32,140 bases of DNA from Candidatus Sumerlaeota bacterium (GTDB taxonomy: Bacteria > Sumerlaeota > Sumerlaeia > SLMS01): positions 1 through 32,140 of the forward strand of contig SLMS01000011.1 in the NCBI GenBank assembly GCA_007133495.1. The letters run 5' to 3'. A program made the translations under genes and the position numbers. Under the pieces are notes generated by a model that saw only the letters and a program-made list of their open reading frames with translations, made no database searches and was not told the origin of the DNA. This document shows positions 16,439 to 25,216 of this stretch, piece by piece (the stretch's first letter is position 1; each line of letters opens with the position of its first letter).

Positions 16439-16939
16439 ATGACCGCACGGCTCACAGGCTCACATCCCCAAACGATGGACGACAAGTCCCGCCTGGCCGT
16501 CCCTGCCCGGTTGATCCCCGCTTTGCGCGAGCTGTCCGGCATCGAGGAGAAGGAGCAGATCGAGGTGGTGGTCACGGTAACGGCTCAGCAGCGCCTGGGC
16601 GTTTATCCCCGCCGCCTTTTCATGGAGATGATCGAGCGCCTGGAGCAGGCCGCCCACGACGACCAGGACGTGGCGGACCTGCGCATCACGCTTTTGAACA
16701 ATATGGACGAGCAGTGTCTAGACAAGCAGAATCGCTTCCGCGTCCCCGCCGCCTACGCCCACGCCTTCAAGCTTTCGGGCGAGGTGATCGTCCTCGGCAG
16801 TGGCGAGTTCCTCGAAGTGGTCAACAAGGAAGTCTGGCAGCGCCAGCTCGCCGAGCGGATGTCCGAGATGCCGAACAAACTGCGCGCAGCGAGCATGTAC
16901 ATCGGCCCCGGCAAAAACAAGGAGGCGCGAGAGAAATGA
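16439..16939 (+). CDS. mraZ: Transcriptional regulator MraZ
   Basis: TGSHPQTMDDKSRLAVPARLIPALRE, second half NNMDEQCLDKQNRFRVPAAYAHAFKLSGEVIVLGSGEFLEV; located before rsmH. Confidence 0.93.
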   Translation: MTARLTGSHPQTMDDKSRLAVPARLIPALRELSGIEEKEQIEVVVTVTAQQRLGVYPRRLFMEMIERLEQAAHDDQDVADLRITLLNNMDEQCLDKQNRFRVPAAYAHAFKLSGEVIVLGSGEFLEVVNKEVWQRQLAERMSEMPNKLRAASMYIGPGKNKEAREK

Positions 16940-16969
16940 CGGCCGCAACGCGCTTCCGCGGAGGGTACC

Positions 16970-17941
16970 GTGCATGAGCCGGTCATGCTTCGTGAAGTCC
17001 TCGACGTTCTCTCCCCTGCCGCAGGGTCGCTGCAGGTGGACGGGACCGTTGGCGGAGGCGGCCATGCAGTGGAACTGGCAAGGCACACCGGCAGCACCGG
17101 CCACCTTGTGGCCATGGACCGCGACCCCGAGATGCTCGAACGGGCGCGCCAAAGATTGATCGAAGAGCTGGAAGGAACGGATAGACCGAAGATGACCTTC
17201 GCCGCACAGACATACGAGGAGCTGCCGGCCGTCCTCCGCGAACAGGCGGAAGACCGGCGCGCCGATGGTGTCCTCCTCGATCTCGGCGTGAACTCCCTGC
17301 AGCTCGACGACCCCGGGCGCGGCTTCTCCTTCACGCGCGAAGGGCCGCTCGACGCACGCTTCGACCGCACCGCCCCCGGGCCCACCGCCGCCGACCTGCT
17401 CAACACCGCGCCCGAGAAGGAAATCGAACGTTGGCTGCGCGAGTACGGGGACGAGCGCCATGCCCGCCGCATCGCGCGCGCCATCGGCCGGCGCCGCGCC
17501 GAAACGCCGCTCCGCACCACGACGGAACTCGCGGACCTGGTGCGCCGTTGCTATCCACCGGCCCACCGCCACGGCCGCACCGCTCCCGCCACCCGCACCT
17601 TCCAGGCGCTCCGTATAGCCACCAACGACGAACTCGGCACCGCCGCCCGCGGAGTCCGCGCATGCCTTGAGGCGCTCGCGCCGGGCGGCGTGCTCGCCGT
17701 GCTCACCTTCCATTCCGGCGAGGACCGCATCGTCAAGCGCCTCTTCCGCGATGCGTCCACCCCGCCGGAGGACCCGGACAATCCGTACTCGGTGCGCTCG
17801 GAGGTGGAGCCGGACTTCGAGCTGGCGGTGCGCAAGCCGCTGGCCTGCTCGCCCGCCGAGGCAGAGCGCAACCCGCGCGCCCGCAGCGCACGCCTGCGGG
17901 CCATACGCCGCAGGAAGGAGGCCCCCGGCGATGAACGGTGA
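16970..17941 (+). CDS. rsmH: 16S rRNA (cytosine1402-N4)-methyltransferase
   Basis: GTG start after GAGGGT; HEPVMLREVLDVL, DGTVGGGGHA, DLGVNSLQLDDPGRGFSF, LTFHSGEDRIVKRLF. Confidence 0.96.
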   Translation: MHEPVMLREVLDVLSPAAGSLQVDGTVGGGGHAVELARHTGSTGHLVAMDRDPEMLERARQRLIEELEGTDRPKMTFAAQTYEELPAVLREQAEDRRADGVLLDLGVNSLQLDDPGRGFSFTREGPLDARFDRTAPGPTAADLLNTAPEKEIERWLREYGDERHARRIARAIGRRRAETPLRTTTELADLVRRCYPPAHRHGRTAPATRTFQALRIATNDELGTAARGVRACLEALAPGGVLAVLTFHSGEDRIVKRLFRDASTPPEDPDNPYSVRSEVEPDFELAVRKPLACSPAEAERNPRARSARLRAIRRRKEAPGDER

Positions 17942-18374
17942 ACCCCTCGTCGGCGGTCAGGCCGCTGCCAGGCGCGCTTCGCGCCGCACGCGCCGCCCTG
18001 CACGGGCCGAGGTCATCCCTCCGCGGGTTGGCTGGAGGTTCCTCGGTGTCATGGTCCTGCTCGGAACGCTCGTCGGAGGCGCCGGAGTCTGGCGCGTACA
18101 GACAGTCTTCGAGACCCGCGGCCTTCAGATCGAAACCCGCCGGGTTCAGGAAATCGGCGAGCAACGCCGCGACCGCACCAGGGTCCTTGAAGGGCGCGTC
18201 TCCCACCTCCAGCAGAGCGAAATCCTTCAGGAAGCCGCCGCACGGGAACTCGGCATGAGCCTGCCCGAGCCGGTGGAAATGGAGACGCTCATCGTGGCGT
18301 CCGAAGCCAGAGAACGCTGGCGGCGTGCGGGCGAGGAATCCCCCGCGCCGGCAGCAGACGGAGAGGAGGACTGA
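17931..18374 (+). CDS. ftsL: FtsL-like cell division protein
   Basis: 147 aa; ATG 17931 overlaps the rsmH end; basic N-terminus, single TM WRFLGVMVLLGTLVGGAGVWRVQ, coiled coil, and ELGMSLPEPVEMETLIV tail; synteny. Confidence 0.75.
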   Translation: MNGEPLVGGQAAARRASRRTRRPARAEVIPPRVGWRFLGVMVLLGTLVGGAGVWRVQTVFETRGLQIETRRVQEIGEQRRDRTRVLEGRVSHLQQSEILQEAAARELGMSLPEPVEMETLIVASEARERWRRAGEESPAPAADGEED

Positions 18375-18386
18375 TTCAGCACAGGC

Positions 18387-18409
18387 AGGGAGCCAGCAAG
18401 GTGCTCCCT
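18387..18409 (+). promoter_or_regulatory. Stem-loop just downstream of the ftsL stop
   Basis: AGGGAGC (18387-18393), 9-nt loop, GCTCCCT (18403-18409). No U-tract, so processing/stability or attenuation is possible. Confidence 0.4.
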
Positions 18410-18549
18410 CCGGCGTGGCAAGGCCAGGGATGTCCGGCGTTGCACGGAAACAATCGGCGTGGGCGCGGACCGGGCTCCAGTTCACGAGGTACGTTCCCGC
18501 TCCGGGTTGGCAGTTGAGGCCGTAGCGAAAGCGGACAGCGTATCTCCGC

Positions 18550-18578
18550 CTGTTCCTGTTCCCGTTGTTCTGTTCCCG
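18550..18578 (+). repeat. GTTCCC-type element copy A (ftsL-ftsI gap)
   Basis: CTGTTCCTGTTCCCGTTGTTCTGTTCCCG; 24/29 ungapped identity to 25177-25205. Confidence 0.6.
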
Positions 18579-18881
18579 CGAACTGTTCCCGTCGCCGCTC
18601 TCGTTGTTCCGTTCCCGTTGGGCGACTGTTGTCCGTTCTCCGGTCCCGTCTCCTTTGGCCGATTTTTCCAGCAGCGCAGCGAAGGTAGAAGTTAGTGCTT
18701 GCCGGCTCCGACTTTTGCCCCTCGCTCAGGCTCCCTGGCCTTACCACGCCGGTACTATCCCCCCTCGCGGCGAAACGTGCACCGGGTTGAACAATGCCAG
18801 TGGGGGACCTGCGCGGCAGGCGGGCAGTTCGGCCAGTAGGCCCAACCCCGTCAAGAAGGAATTATCAGGTGCGCGAACCTA

Positions 18882-18897
18882 CGGGGCACACGCCCCG
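18882..18897 (+). promoter_or_regulatory. Stem-loop upstream of ftsI
   Basis: CGGGGC-ACAC-GCCCCG, 6-bp perfect stem, 28 nt before the GTG start. Confidence 0.4.
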
Positions 18898-18924
18898 CAG
18901 ACCAGCCGAGGAGCCACCAGGGCC

Positions 18925-20946
18925 GTGACCTTGAGAAAGCCCCACCGCCTGCGCGTCGTCCTGCTGGGCCTGCTGTTCGCAGGGCTTTCCCTCGCCGTGG
19001 GAGCCCGCCTCTACACCCTCCAGTACGCCCACCACGACCATTACCGCGACCGCGCAGAGCGCATGCAGAACCGCCGCGTCGTGATCCAGCCCGAACGCGG
19101 CGACATCCTCGACCGCACCGGCCGGCCCCTCGCCCAGAGCACCGGCCGCGTCACTGTGTCTATAAACGCCCGCGTCCTCGCCTCCCGCCTTGGCGAACGC
19201 GAGATGGAACTGCTCGCCGGGCAGGTGGCCGAGCTGACCGGCGAGCGCCCCGCCGTCCTCCTCGACCGCCTCCGCAGCGAACGCGTCACCGCCCTCATCC
19301 GCCGCCAGCGCCCCGTCACGGCACAGCGCGTGGCCGACCTCCTCGCCGAAGTAAACCCAACCGGCGAGGGCTACTGGCTCGACCGCGAATCCATCCGTCT
19401 ATACCCCCGCCACCTTGCCGCACCGGTCATCGGCTTCTGCTCCCGCGACGCCGACGGCGACAATATCGGCCTGGCCGGCATCGAGCTCCAATACAACGAA
19501 GAACTGAACGGCAACCGAGTCGAGAGCCGCGCCTCGCACTCCGGCAGGAGAGCGGTCCTCGAGCCCTGGACCACGCAGGACCTGCTCGCCGCCCGCGGCA
19601 ACACCCTCGTCCTTACCCTCGACGCCAACGTGCAGGAAAGCGTCGAGCGCATCCTTGGCGAGACCGTCCGCGAGCACAACGCCCACGGCGGCGGCGCCAT
19701 CGTCATGAACCCGCAGACCGGCGCCGTCCTGGCCATGGCCAGCTATCCCTCCTTCGACAACAACCGCTTCGCCACCGAACCCGCGCTCAACCGCCGTAAC
19801 CGCGTGCTCACCGACCCCCTCGAAACGGGCTCGGTCGCCAAGCTCTTCACCGCCGCCATGCTGATCGACAACGGCATCGTCACCCCGGAGACGCTCATCG
19901 ACTGCGAGGGCGGCTACGCCGTGGTGGACGGCCGGCGGCTGCGCGACGCGCCCGGCCACACGCTCTACCTCGCCTCCTTCCGCGAAGTGATGCGCTGGTC
20001 CTCCAACGTCGGCATCGTGAAGGCCGCCATGCCGATGGAAAACGAGGAGTGGCACCAGGCGCTGCGGGACTACGGTTTCGGCGCGCCCACCGGCGTCGAT
20101 CTCCCCGGCGAGGGCGCCGGCATCCTCTATCCCCCCCGCCGCTGGACGCGCCTGAGCCGTACCTCCCTCCCCATGGGCTACGAGATCGCCATGACGCCCA
20201 TGCAAATCGCCGCGGGCCTCTCCGCCCTCGTCAACGGCGGCGTCTATCACAAGCCCTACCTTGTCGAGGAAATCCGCGACCCCGAAGGCAACACCATCCA
20301 CCGCAACGAACCCGAAGCACTCCGCCGGGTCATCCGCCCCACCACCAGCGCCATCATGCGCGACCTGATGGAGGACGTCGTCGCCCATGGCACCGGCAAG
20401 CCCGCCCAGGTGAAGGGCTACCGCGTCGGCGGCAAGACCGGCACCACCCGCAAGAGCAACATCTTCGACCGCCGAGAATACATCGCCTCCTTTGCCGGTG
20501 TCTTTCCCACCCGCCAGCCCCAGGCAGTCATCTATCTTTATATCGATGCCCCGCAGGGCGAATACTACGCCTCGCGCGTCGCCGCCCCCGCCTTCCGCGA
20601 GATCGTCCGCACTGTGGCCCTCCACCTCGGCATTCCGCCATCGGAACAATCGGTGGCCATGATTCCCGACCGGGTCGCCGAACCGGGCGCCGGGCGCCCC
20701 GCCTCCGCCGGACCCCGCACCTCACCCGGACGCATGCCCGACCTCTCCGGCCTGACCATGGGCGAGGCGCGCGAGCTGCTCCCCTCCGGCGCCGGCGATG
20801 TCCGCTTCCTCGGCTCCGGTCTCGTCACGGACCAGTACCCGCCCGCGGGTGAGCTCATCAGCCGGGAGACCGAACTCGTCGTCCATTTCTCCCGCCCGGA
20901 GCAGCGCAGGACAGAACTGGCAGAAACAGAGACTGGAGAGAATTGA
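18925..20946 (+). CDS. ftsI: Peptidoglycan D,D-transpeptidase FtsI/PBP with C-terminal PASTA domain
   Basis: TM RVVLLGLLFAGLSLAVGARLY, RGDILDRTGRPLAQS, SVAK (ETGSVAKLFT), SSN (RWSSNVGIVK), KTGT (GGKTGTTRK); C-terminal MPDLSGLTMGEARELLPSGAGDVRFLGSGLVTDQYPPAGELI. Track ORF starts at 18565 but GTG 18925 gives a normal N-terminus. Confidence 0.93.
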   Translation: MTLRKPHRLRVVLLGLLFAGLSLAVGARLYTLQYAHHDHYRDRAERMQNRRVVIQPERGDILDRTGRPLAQSTGRVTVSINARVLASRLGEREMELLAGQVAELTGERPAVLLDRLRSERVTALIRRQRPVTAQRVADLLAEVNPTGEGYWLDRESIRLYPRHLAAPVIGFCSRDADGDNIGLAGIELQYNEELNGNRVESRASHSGRRAVLEPWTTQDLLAARGNTLVLTLDANVQESVERILGETVREHNAHGGGAIVMNPQTGAVLAMASYPSFDNNRFATEPALNRRNRVLTDPLETGSVAKLFTAAMLIDNGIVTPETLIDCEGGYAVVDGRRLRDAPGHTLYLASFREVMRWSSNVGIVKAAMPMENEEWHQALRDYGFGAPTGVDLPGEGAGILYPPRRWTRLSRTSLPMGYEIAMTPMQIAAGLSALVNGGVYHKPYLVEEIRDPEGNTIHRNEPEALRRVIRPTTSAIMRDLMEDVVAHGTGKPAQVKGYRVGGKTGTTRKSNIFDRREYIASFAGVFPTRQPQAVIYLYIDAPQGEYYASRVAAPAFREIVRTVALHLGIPPSEQSVAMIPDRVAEPGAGRPASAGPRTSPGRMPDLSGLTMGEARELLPSGAGDVRFLGSGLVTDQYPPAGELISRETELVVHFSRPEQRRTELAETETGEN

Positions 20947-22499
20947 TGATCCGCCGCCCCGTGGCCCTGACCGAATTGATAGACAGCGCCCGCCTCCCTG
21001 CCGTCGATATCTTCGGCAACCCCTCGGTAATGATCACCGGCATCGCCACGCACGCCCAGCGCACGGGGCGCAACGAGCTGTTTGTCGCCATCAGCGGCAC
21101 GCGGATAGACAGCCACATGATGATCGGCGAGGCCATCGAGGCCGGTGCCGCGGCCGTCCTCGTGGAACAGGATGTCCCGCCGCATCCCGGCGTCACGGTT
21201 GTCCGCGTACCGGACACGCGGATGGCGCTCGGGCCGCTCGCCCAGGCCTTCCACGGCCACCCCACCCGCGCCATGCGCGTCTGCGGCGTCACCGGCACAA
21301 ACGGCAAAACCACCGTCGCCCACCTGATCCATCACGTCCTCGCCCTGGCCGGCGCCAGGGCCGGAGTGATCGGCACGCTCGGCGCCAGCTTCGCCGGCCA
21401 GTACGTCTCCACCATCACGACGACACCCGGCGCCCTCGAACTGGCCGAAATACTTGCCTACATGGAAATGCAGAACGTCGATACCGTGGTCATGGAGTGC
21501 AGCAGCCACGGCATCCATCAGGGCCGCATCAACGGCATCCCACTGCGTAGCGGCGCCCTGATCGGAACGAGCCAGGACCACCTCGACTACCACGGAACCT
21601 GGGACAACTACATCGCCGCGAAGAAGAGCCTCTTCTTCGACCATGTCGCCCCCACCCCCGGATCCACCGCCTGCTTCAACCTCGACGATACCGTGGGCGA
21701 GGAACTCTCCCGCACCTACCTCGCGGACTGGATGGGCTTCACCCGCGAGAAGGACATCCCCGCCGCAATCCGCGCCGGCAACGTCCGTCTCTCGGTAAAC
21801 GGAACGGCGTTCGACCTCGAAATCGAAGGGGCGCGCCACCGCGTGTGCAGCCCGCTGGTGGGTGCCTTCAACGTCACCAACATGCTCACCGCGGCTGCCT
21901 GCTGCCACAGCCTGGGCGTGGAGCCGGGAACGATCGCCGCCGCCCTGGGTGACGCGCCGGCCGTCCCCGGCCGCTTCGAGGTGGTGGACCAGGGCCAGCC
22001 CTTCACCGCCGTGGTGGACTACGCCCACACGCCCGACGCGCTGGAGCGGCTCCTGCGCACCGCCCGCCGGCTCTGCGCCGGCCGGCTCATCGTCGTCTTC
22101 GGCTGCGGAGGCGACCGCGACCGCAGCAAACGCCCCATCATGGGCAAGGCCGCAGGTGATTATGCCGATTTCGCCATCGTCACCAACGACAACCCCCGCA
22201 ACGAGGACCCCGCCCAGATCGCCCGCCAGGTCGTCGAGGGCATCCTCCGCAGCGCCCTCAAGTCCAACCGCTACCACGTGGTTCTCGACCGCCGGCAGGC
22301 CATCGAACAGGCGGTCCACCTCGCCTGCCCGGGCGACGTGGTCATCGTCGCCGGCAAGGGACACGAGGACTACCAGGACGTCGGCTCCACCCGCCTGCCG
22401 TTCGACGACCGCGCGGCTCTGCGCACTGCACTCAAGGAATTGGCCGGGTCCGTACAGCCCGCCAGCACGATAGACCCCATGACGGAGCGGCTCGCATGA
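20946..22499 (+). CDS. murE: UDP-MurNAc-L-Ala-D-Glu:meso-diaminopimelate ligase
   Basis: GVTGTNGKTTVAHL, SSHGIHQGRINGIPL, DHLDYHGTWDNYIAAK, VVDYAHTPDALERLL, DNPRNEDP (meso-DAP signature). Confidence 0.96.
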   Translation: MIRRPVALTELIDSARLPAVDIFGNPSVMITGIATHAQRTGRNELFVAISGTRIDSHMMIGEAIEAGAAAVLVEQDVPPHPGVTVVRVPDTRMALGPLAQAFHGHPTRAMRVCGVTGTNGKTTVAHLIHHVLALAGARAGVIGTLGASFAGQYVSTITTTPGALELAEILAYMEMQNVDTVVMECSSHGIHQGRINGIPLRSGALIGTSQDHLDYHGTWDNYIAAKKSLFFDHVAPTPGSTACFNLDDTVGEELSRTYLADWMGFTREKDIPAAIRAGNVRLSVNGTAFDLEIEGARHRVCSPLVGAFNVTNMLTAAACCHSLGVEPGTIAAALGDAPAVPGRFEVVDQGQPFTAVVDYAHTPDALERLLRTARRLCAGRLIVVFGCGGDRDRSKRPIMGKAAGDYADFAIVTNDNPRNEDPAQIARQVVEGILRSALKSNRYHVVLDRRQAIEQAVHLACPGDVVIVAGKGHEDYQDVGSTRLPFDDRAALRTALKELAGSVQPASTIDPMTERLA

Positions 22500-23929
22500 A
22501 CCTGACAGTTGGCGAACTCTGCGAGGCGGCCGGCGGCCGGCTCCTGAAGGGCAACCCCGATGACAACGCGGGCAAGCTCTCCACCGACACCCGCATCCTC
22601 CGCCCGGGAGAAGTCTTCGTGGCGCTCTGCGGGCCGAACTTCCGCGGCGACCAATTCCTCGGCGACGCCGTCCGCAAGGGCGTCCAGGGCGTCGTCAGCG
22701 GCCTCGACGCCCCCCCGCCAGACTTCCCCGAGGACCGCTTCTTCCTCTCCGTGCCGGACACCACCCGCGCCCTTGGCGACATCGCCCGCGAGTGGCGCCG
22801 CATCGTGGACCCCACCGTCGTCGCCGTCACCGGCTCCGCCGGAAAAACAACCACCAAGGATATGCTCGCCTTCATCTGCCGCGGCGAGGTCCAAATGCTC
22901 GCCACCGAAGGCAACCTCAACAACCTCGTCGGCCTGCCGCTCACCCTCCTGCGCCTCAAGGAGGAGCACGAACTCGCCATCATCGAGACCGGGATGAGCT
23001 ACCCCGACGAGCTGACCCGCCTCACCGAAATCTGCATCCCCGACGCCGCAGTCCTCACCAACATCGGCAACGCCCACATCGGCAACTTCGGCGGCCTCGA
23101 ACAGTTGATCCGCGGCGAGGCGGAAATCTTCGAGGCCATGCCCCGCGAAGGCACCGCCATCATTAACGCAGACTGTCCCCACGCCACCATCATGACCGAG
23201 GCGTGCGAGCTTCCCAATATGGTCATCAGCTACGGCCAGGACGACCGGGCCGACGTGCGCGCCTCCAACGTCCGCCTCGCCAAGCCATGGGGGTACGAAT
23301 TCGACCTGCACGTGCTGGACGAGGTGCATCCTGTCCACCTGAAGATGTACGGCCGCTTCCAGGTGTCGAATGCACTCGCCGCAGCCGCGGCCGCAGCCAC
23401 CATCGGCATCTCCCCCGCCCGCATCGCCGAAAAACTGGCCGAGTTCAACGCACCCGCCATGCGCGCCCAGGTCGAATGGTTCGACGGTGTGCTCATCGTC
23501 AGCGACTGCTACAACGCCTCGCCCGACGCGGTCATCCGCAGCATCTGGTCGCTCACCGACATCGACGGGCTCCGCTCGCGCATCGCCGTCCTCGGCGACA
23601 TGAAGGAACTCGGCGAGCACGACGAGAAGTACCACCGCCTGATCGGCGCCACCGTCGCCGAGGCAAGGCTGGACGTGCTCTGCACCATCGGGGAGAGCGC
23701 GCGCCTTGTCTGCGACGAGGCCGAACGCCGCGGCATCGCAGCCCGCCATTTCGAATGCCCCGAAGAACTCGCCGAATACCTGCACAAGCGCCTGCGCTCG
23801 CGCGACGGGCTGATGATCAAGGGCTCGCGCGTCCTGCGCCTCGAAAACGTCCTGCGCCGTTTCAAGGAAATCCGCTCCGCGGTGCGCGAGGGCGGTGCAA
23901 CGCCCGCCACGGCCAAGGGGGACAGATGA
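22496..23929 (+). CDS. murF: UDP-MurNAc-tripeptide:D-Ala-D-Ala ligase
   Basis: VAVTGSAGKTTTKDML, NLNNLVGLPLTLLRL, LTNIGNAHIGNFGG, SDCYNASPDAVIRS, LGDMKELGE; ATGA overlap with murE. Confidence 0.95.
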   Translation: MNLTVGELCEAAGGRLLKGNPDDNAGKLSTDTRILRPGEVFVALCGPNFRGDQFLGDAVRKGVQGVVSGLDAPPPDFPEDRFFLSVPDTTRALGDIAREWRRIVDPTVVAVTGSAGKTTTKDMLAFICRGEVQMLATEGNLNNLVGLPLTLLRLKEEHELAIIETGMSYPDELTRLTEICIPDAAVLTNIGNAHIGNFGGLEQLIRGEAEIFEAMPREGTAIINADCPHATIMTEACELPNMVISYGQDDRADVRASNVRLAKPWGYEFDLHVLDEVHPVHLKMYGRFQVSNALAAAAAAATIGISPARIAEKLAEFNAPAMRAQVEWFDGVLIVSDCYNASPDAVIRSIWSLTDIDGLRSRIAVLGDMKELGEHDEKYHRLIGATVAEARLDVLCTIGESARLVCDEAERRGIAARHFECPEELAEYLHKRLRSRDGLMIKGSRVLRLENVLRRFKEIRSAVREGGATPATAKGDR

Positions 23930-23935
23930 GCAAGC

Positions 23936-25099
23936 ATGATCGACTGGCTATGCTCCCTCATCCCCGCGGACTCGCAATGGTCCTTCCTCCGCGTGCTGAA
24001 CTACGTGTCTGTACGCGCGGCGCTGGCCCTTGGGTTCGCGTTCGTCTTCTGCCTTGTGGTGGGGGACCGGGTGATCGAGCGCCTGCGCCGGCTCCAGGCT
24101 GTCCAGTACGTCCGCGTCAGCTCCGGGGAGAACGCCGTCAGCCTGCACGAAATGCACTCCCACAAGGGCGGCGTGCCCACGATGGGCGGCGTGCTGATTC
24201 TCGGCGCGGTGGTGTTTGCCGCCTTGATGTTTGGCCAGCTCAGCCAGCCGGCGCTCTGGCTCTGCCTGCTGGCGGCAGCCGGCTTCGCCGCCATCGGCAT
24301 GAGGGACGACTATCTCAAGGTCGTGCAGCGCAACTCCCACGGCCTCTCTGCCCCGCGCAAGCTCCTCGCCCAGGTGCTGCTCGCCGGCGCCTTCGCGCTC
24401 CTCTTTGTCTATCTCTTTCCCTCCATCGTGCAGTACGAGGTGGCCGGCCCGGGCAACCCCGGCCCAGGCGTGAAGATGGAAGGCCCGGACTTCCTGATCG
24501 TCCCCTTCTTCAAGTTCGTAACCATCTCCCTCGGCGTGCTGTTCATCCCCTTTGTTGTGATCGTCCTGACCGGGACAAGCAACGCGGTGAACCTCACCGA
24601 CGGGCTGGACGGCCTCGCCACGGGCGTCACGATCTCCGCCGCGCTCTGCTTCGCCCTGGTCGCCTACCTGGCCGGCCGGGTGGACGCTTCAGCCTATCTG
24701 TATATCCCCTACCTGCAAGGGGGCGGAGAGCTGACGGTGATGCTCGCCGCGCTCGTCGGCGCCTGCTTTGGCTTCCTGTGGTTCAACGCACACCCCGCGC
24801 AGGTCTTCATGGGCGATACGGGCTCGATGATGCTCGGCGGAATGCTGGGCGCGGTGGCACTCCTGGTGAAGCACGAATTCCTGCTGCTGATCGCCGGAGG
24901 CATCTTCGTGGCCGAAGCGCTCAGCGTCATCCTGCAGGTCGGCTCCTACAAGCTGCGCGGCAAGCGCATCTTCCGCATGGCGCCCCTGCACCATCACTTC
25001 GAGCGCGGCGGCATGGCCGAGAGCAAGATCATCGCCCGCTTCTGGATCATCTCCGCCCTGCTCGCGCTGGCCGGACTGATGACACTCAAGATACGATGA
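23936..25099 (+). CDS. mraY: Phospho-MurNAc-pentapeptide-transferase
   Basis: HSHKGGVPTMGG, GMRDDYLKV, TGTSNAVNLTDGLDGLA, FMGDTGSMMLGG, RMAPLHHHFE. Confidence 0.97.
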   Translation: MIDWLCSLIPADSQWSFLRVLNYVSVRAALALGFAFVFCLVVGDRVIERLRRLQAVQYVRVSSGENAVSLHEMHSHKGGVPTMGGVLILGAVVFAALMFGQLSQPALWLCLLAAAGFAAIGMRDDYLKVVQRNSHGLSAPRKLLAQVLLAGAFALLFVYLFPSIVQYEVAGPGNPGPGVKMEGPDFLIVPFFKFVTISLGVLFIPFVVIVLTGTSNAVNLTDGLDGLATGVTISAALCFALVAYLAGRVDASAYLYIPYLQGGGELTVMLAALVGACFGFLWFNAHPAQVFMGDTGSMMLGGMLGAVALLVKHEFLLLIAGGIFVAEALSVILQVGSYKLRGKRIFRMAPLHHHFERGGMAESKIIARFWIISALLALAGLMTLKIR

Positions 25100-25176
25100 A
25101 AAAGGAGGTATAGACACACAACGCCGACCATTTGTTAGGGCAAACCGCACGCAGCTACCCGCTCCCGCAGGTCTTG

Positions 25177-25205
25177 CCGTTCCAGTTCCCATTCTGCTGT
25201 TCCCG
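25177..25205 (+). repeat. GTTCCC-type element copy B (mraY-murD gap)
   Basis: CCGTTCCAGTTCCCATTCTGCTGTTCCCG; ungapped match to copy A. Confidence 0.6.
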
Positions 25206-25216
25206 GAGGTCCCAAA

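Noticed and set aside
18793-18816. Cobalamin-riboswitch-like string GCCAGTGGGGGACCTGC
   Set aside because: Resembles the B12 box (GCCAGGAGACCTGCC) but has inserted bases, and I could not find the rest of the conserved core.
18565-18924. 120-codon N-terminal extension of FtsI
   Set aside because: Low-complexity Pro/Ser/Arg translation of the GTTCCC-rich gap; GTG 18925 with upstream GAGGAG gives a standard class B PBP N-terminus.
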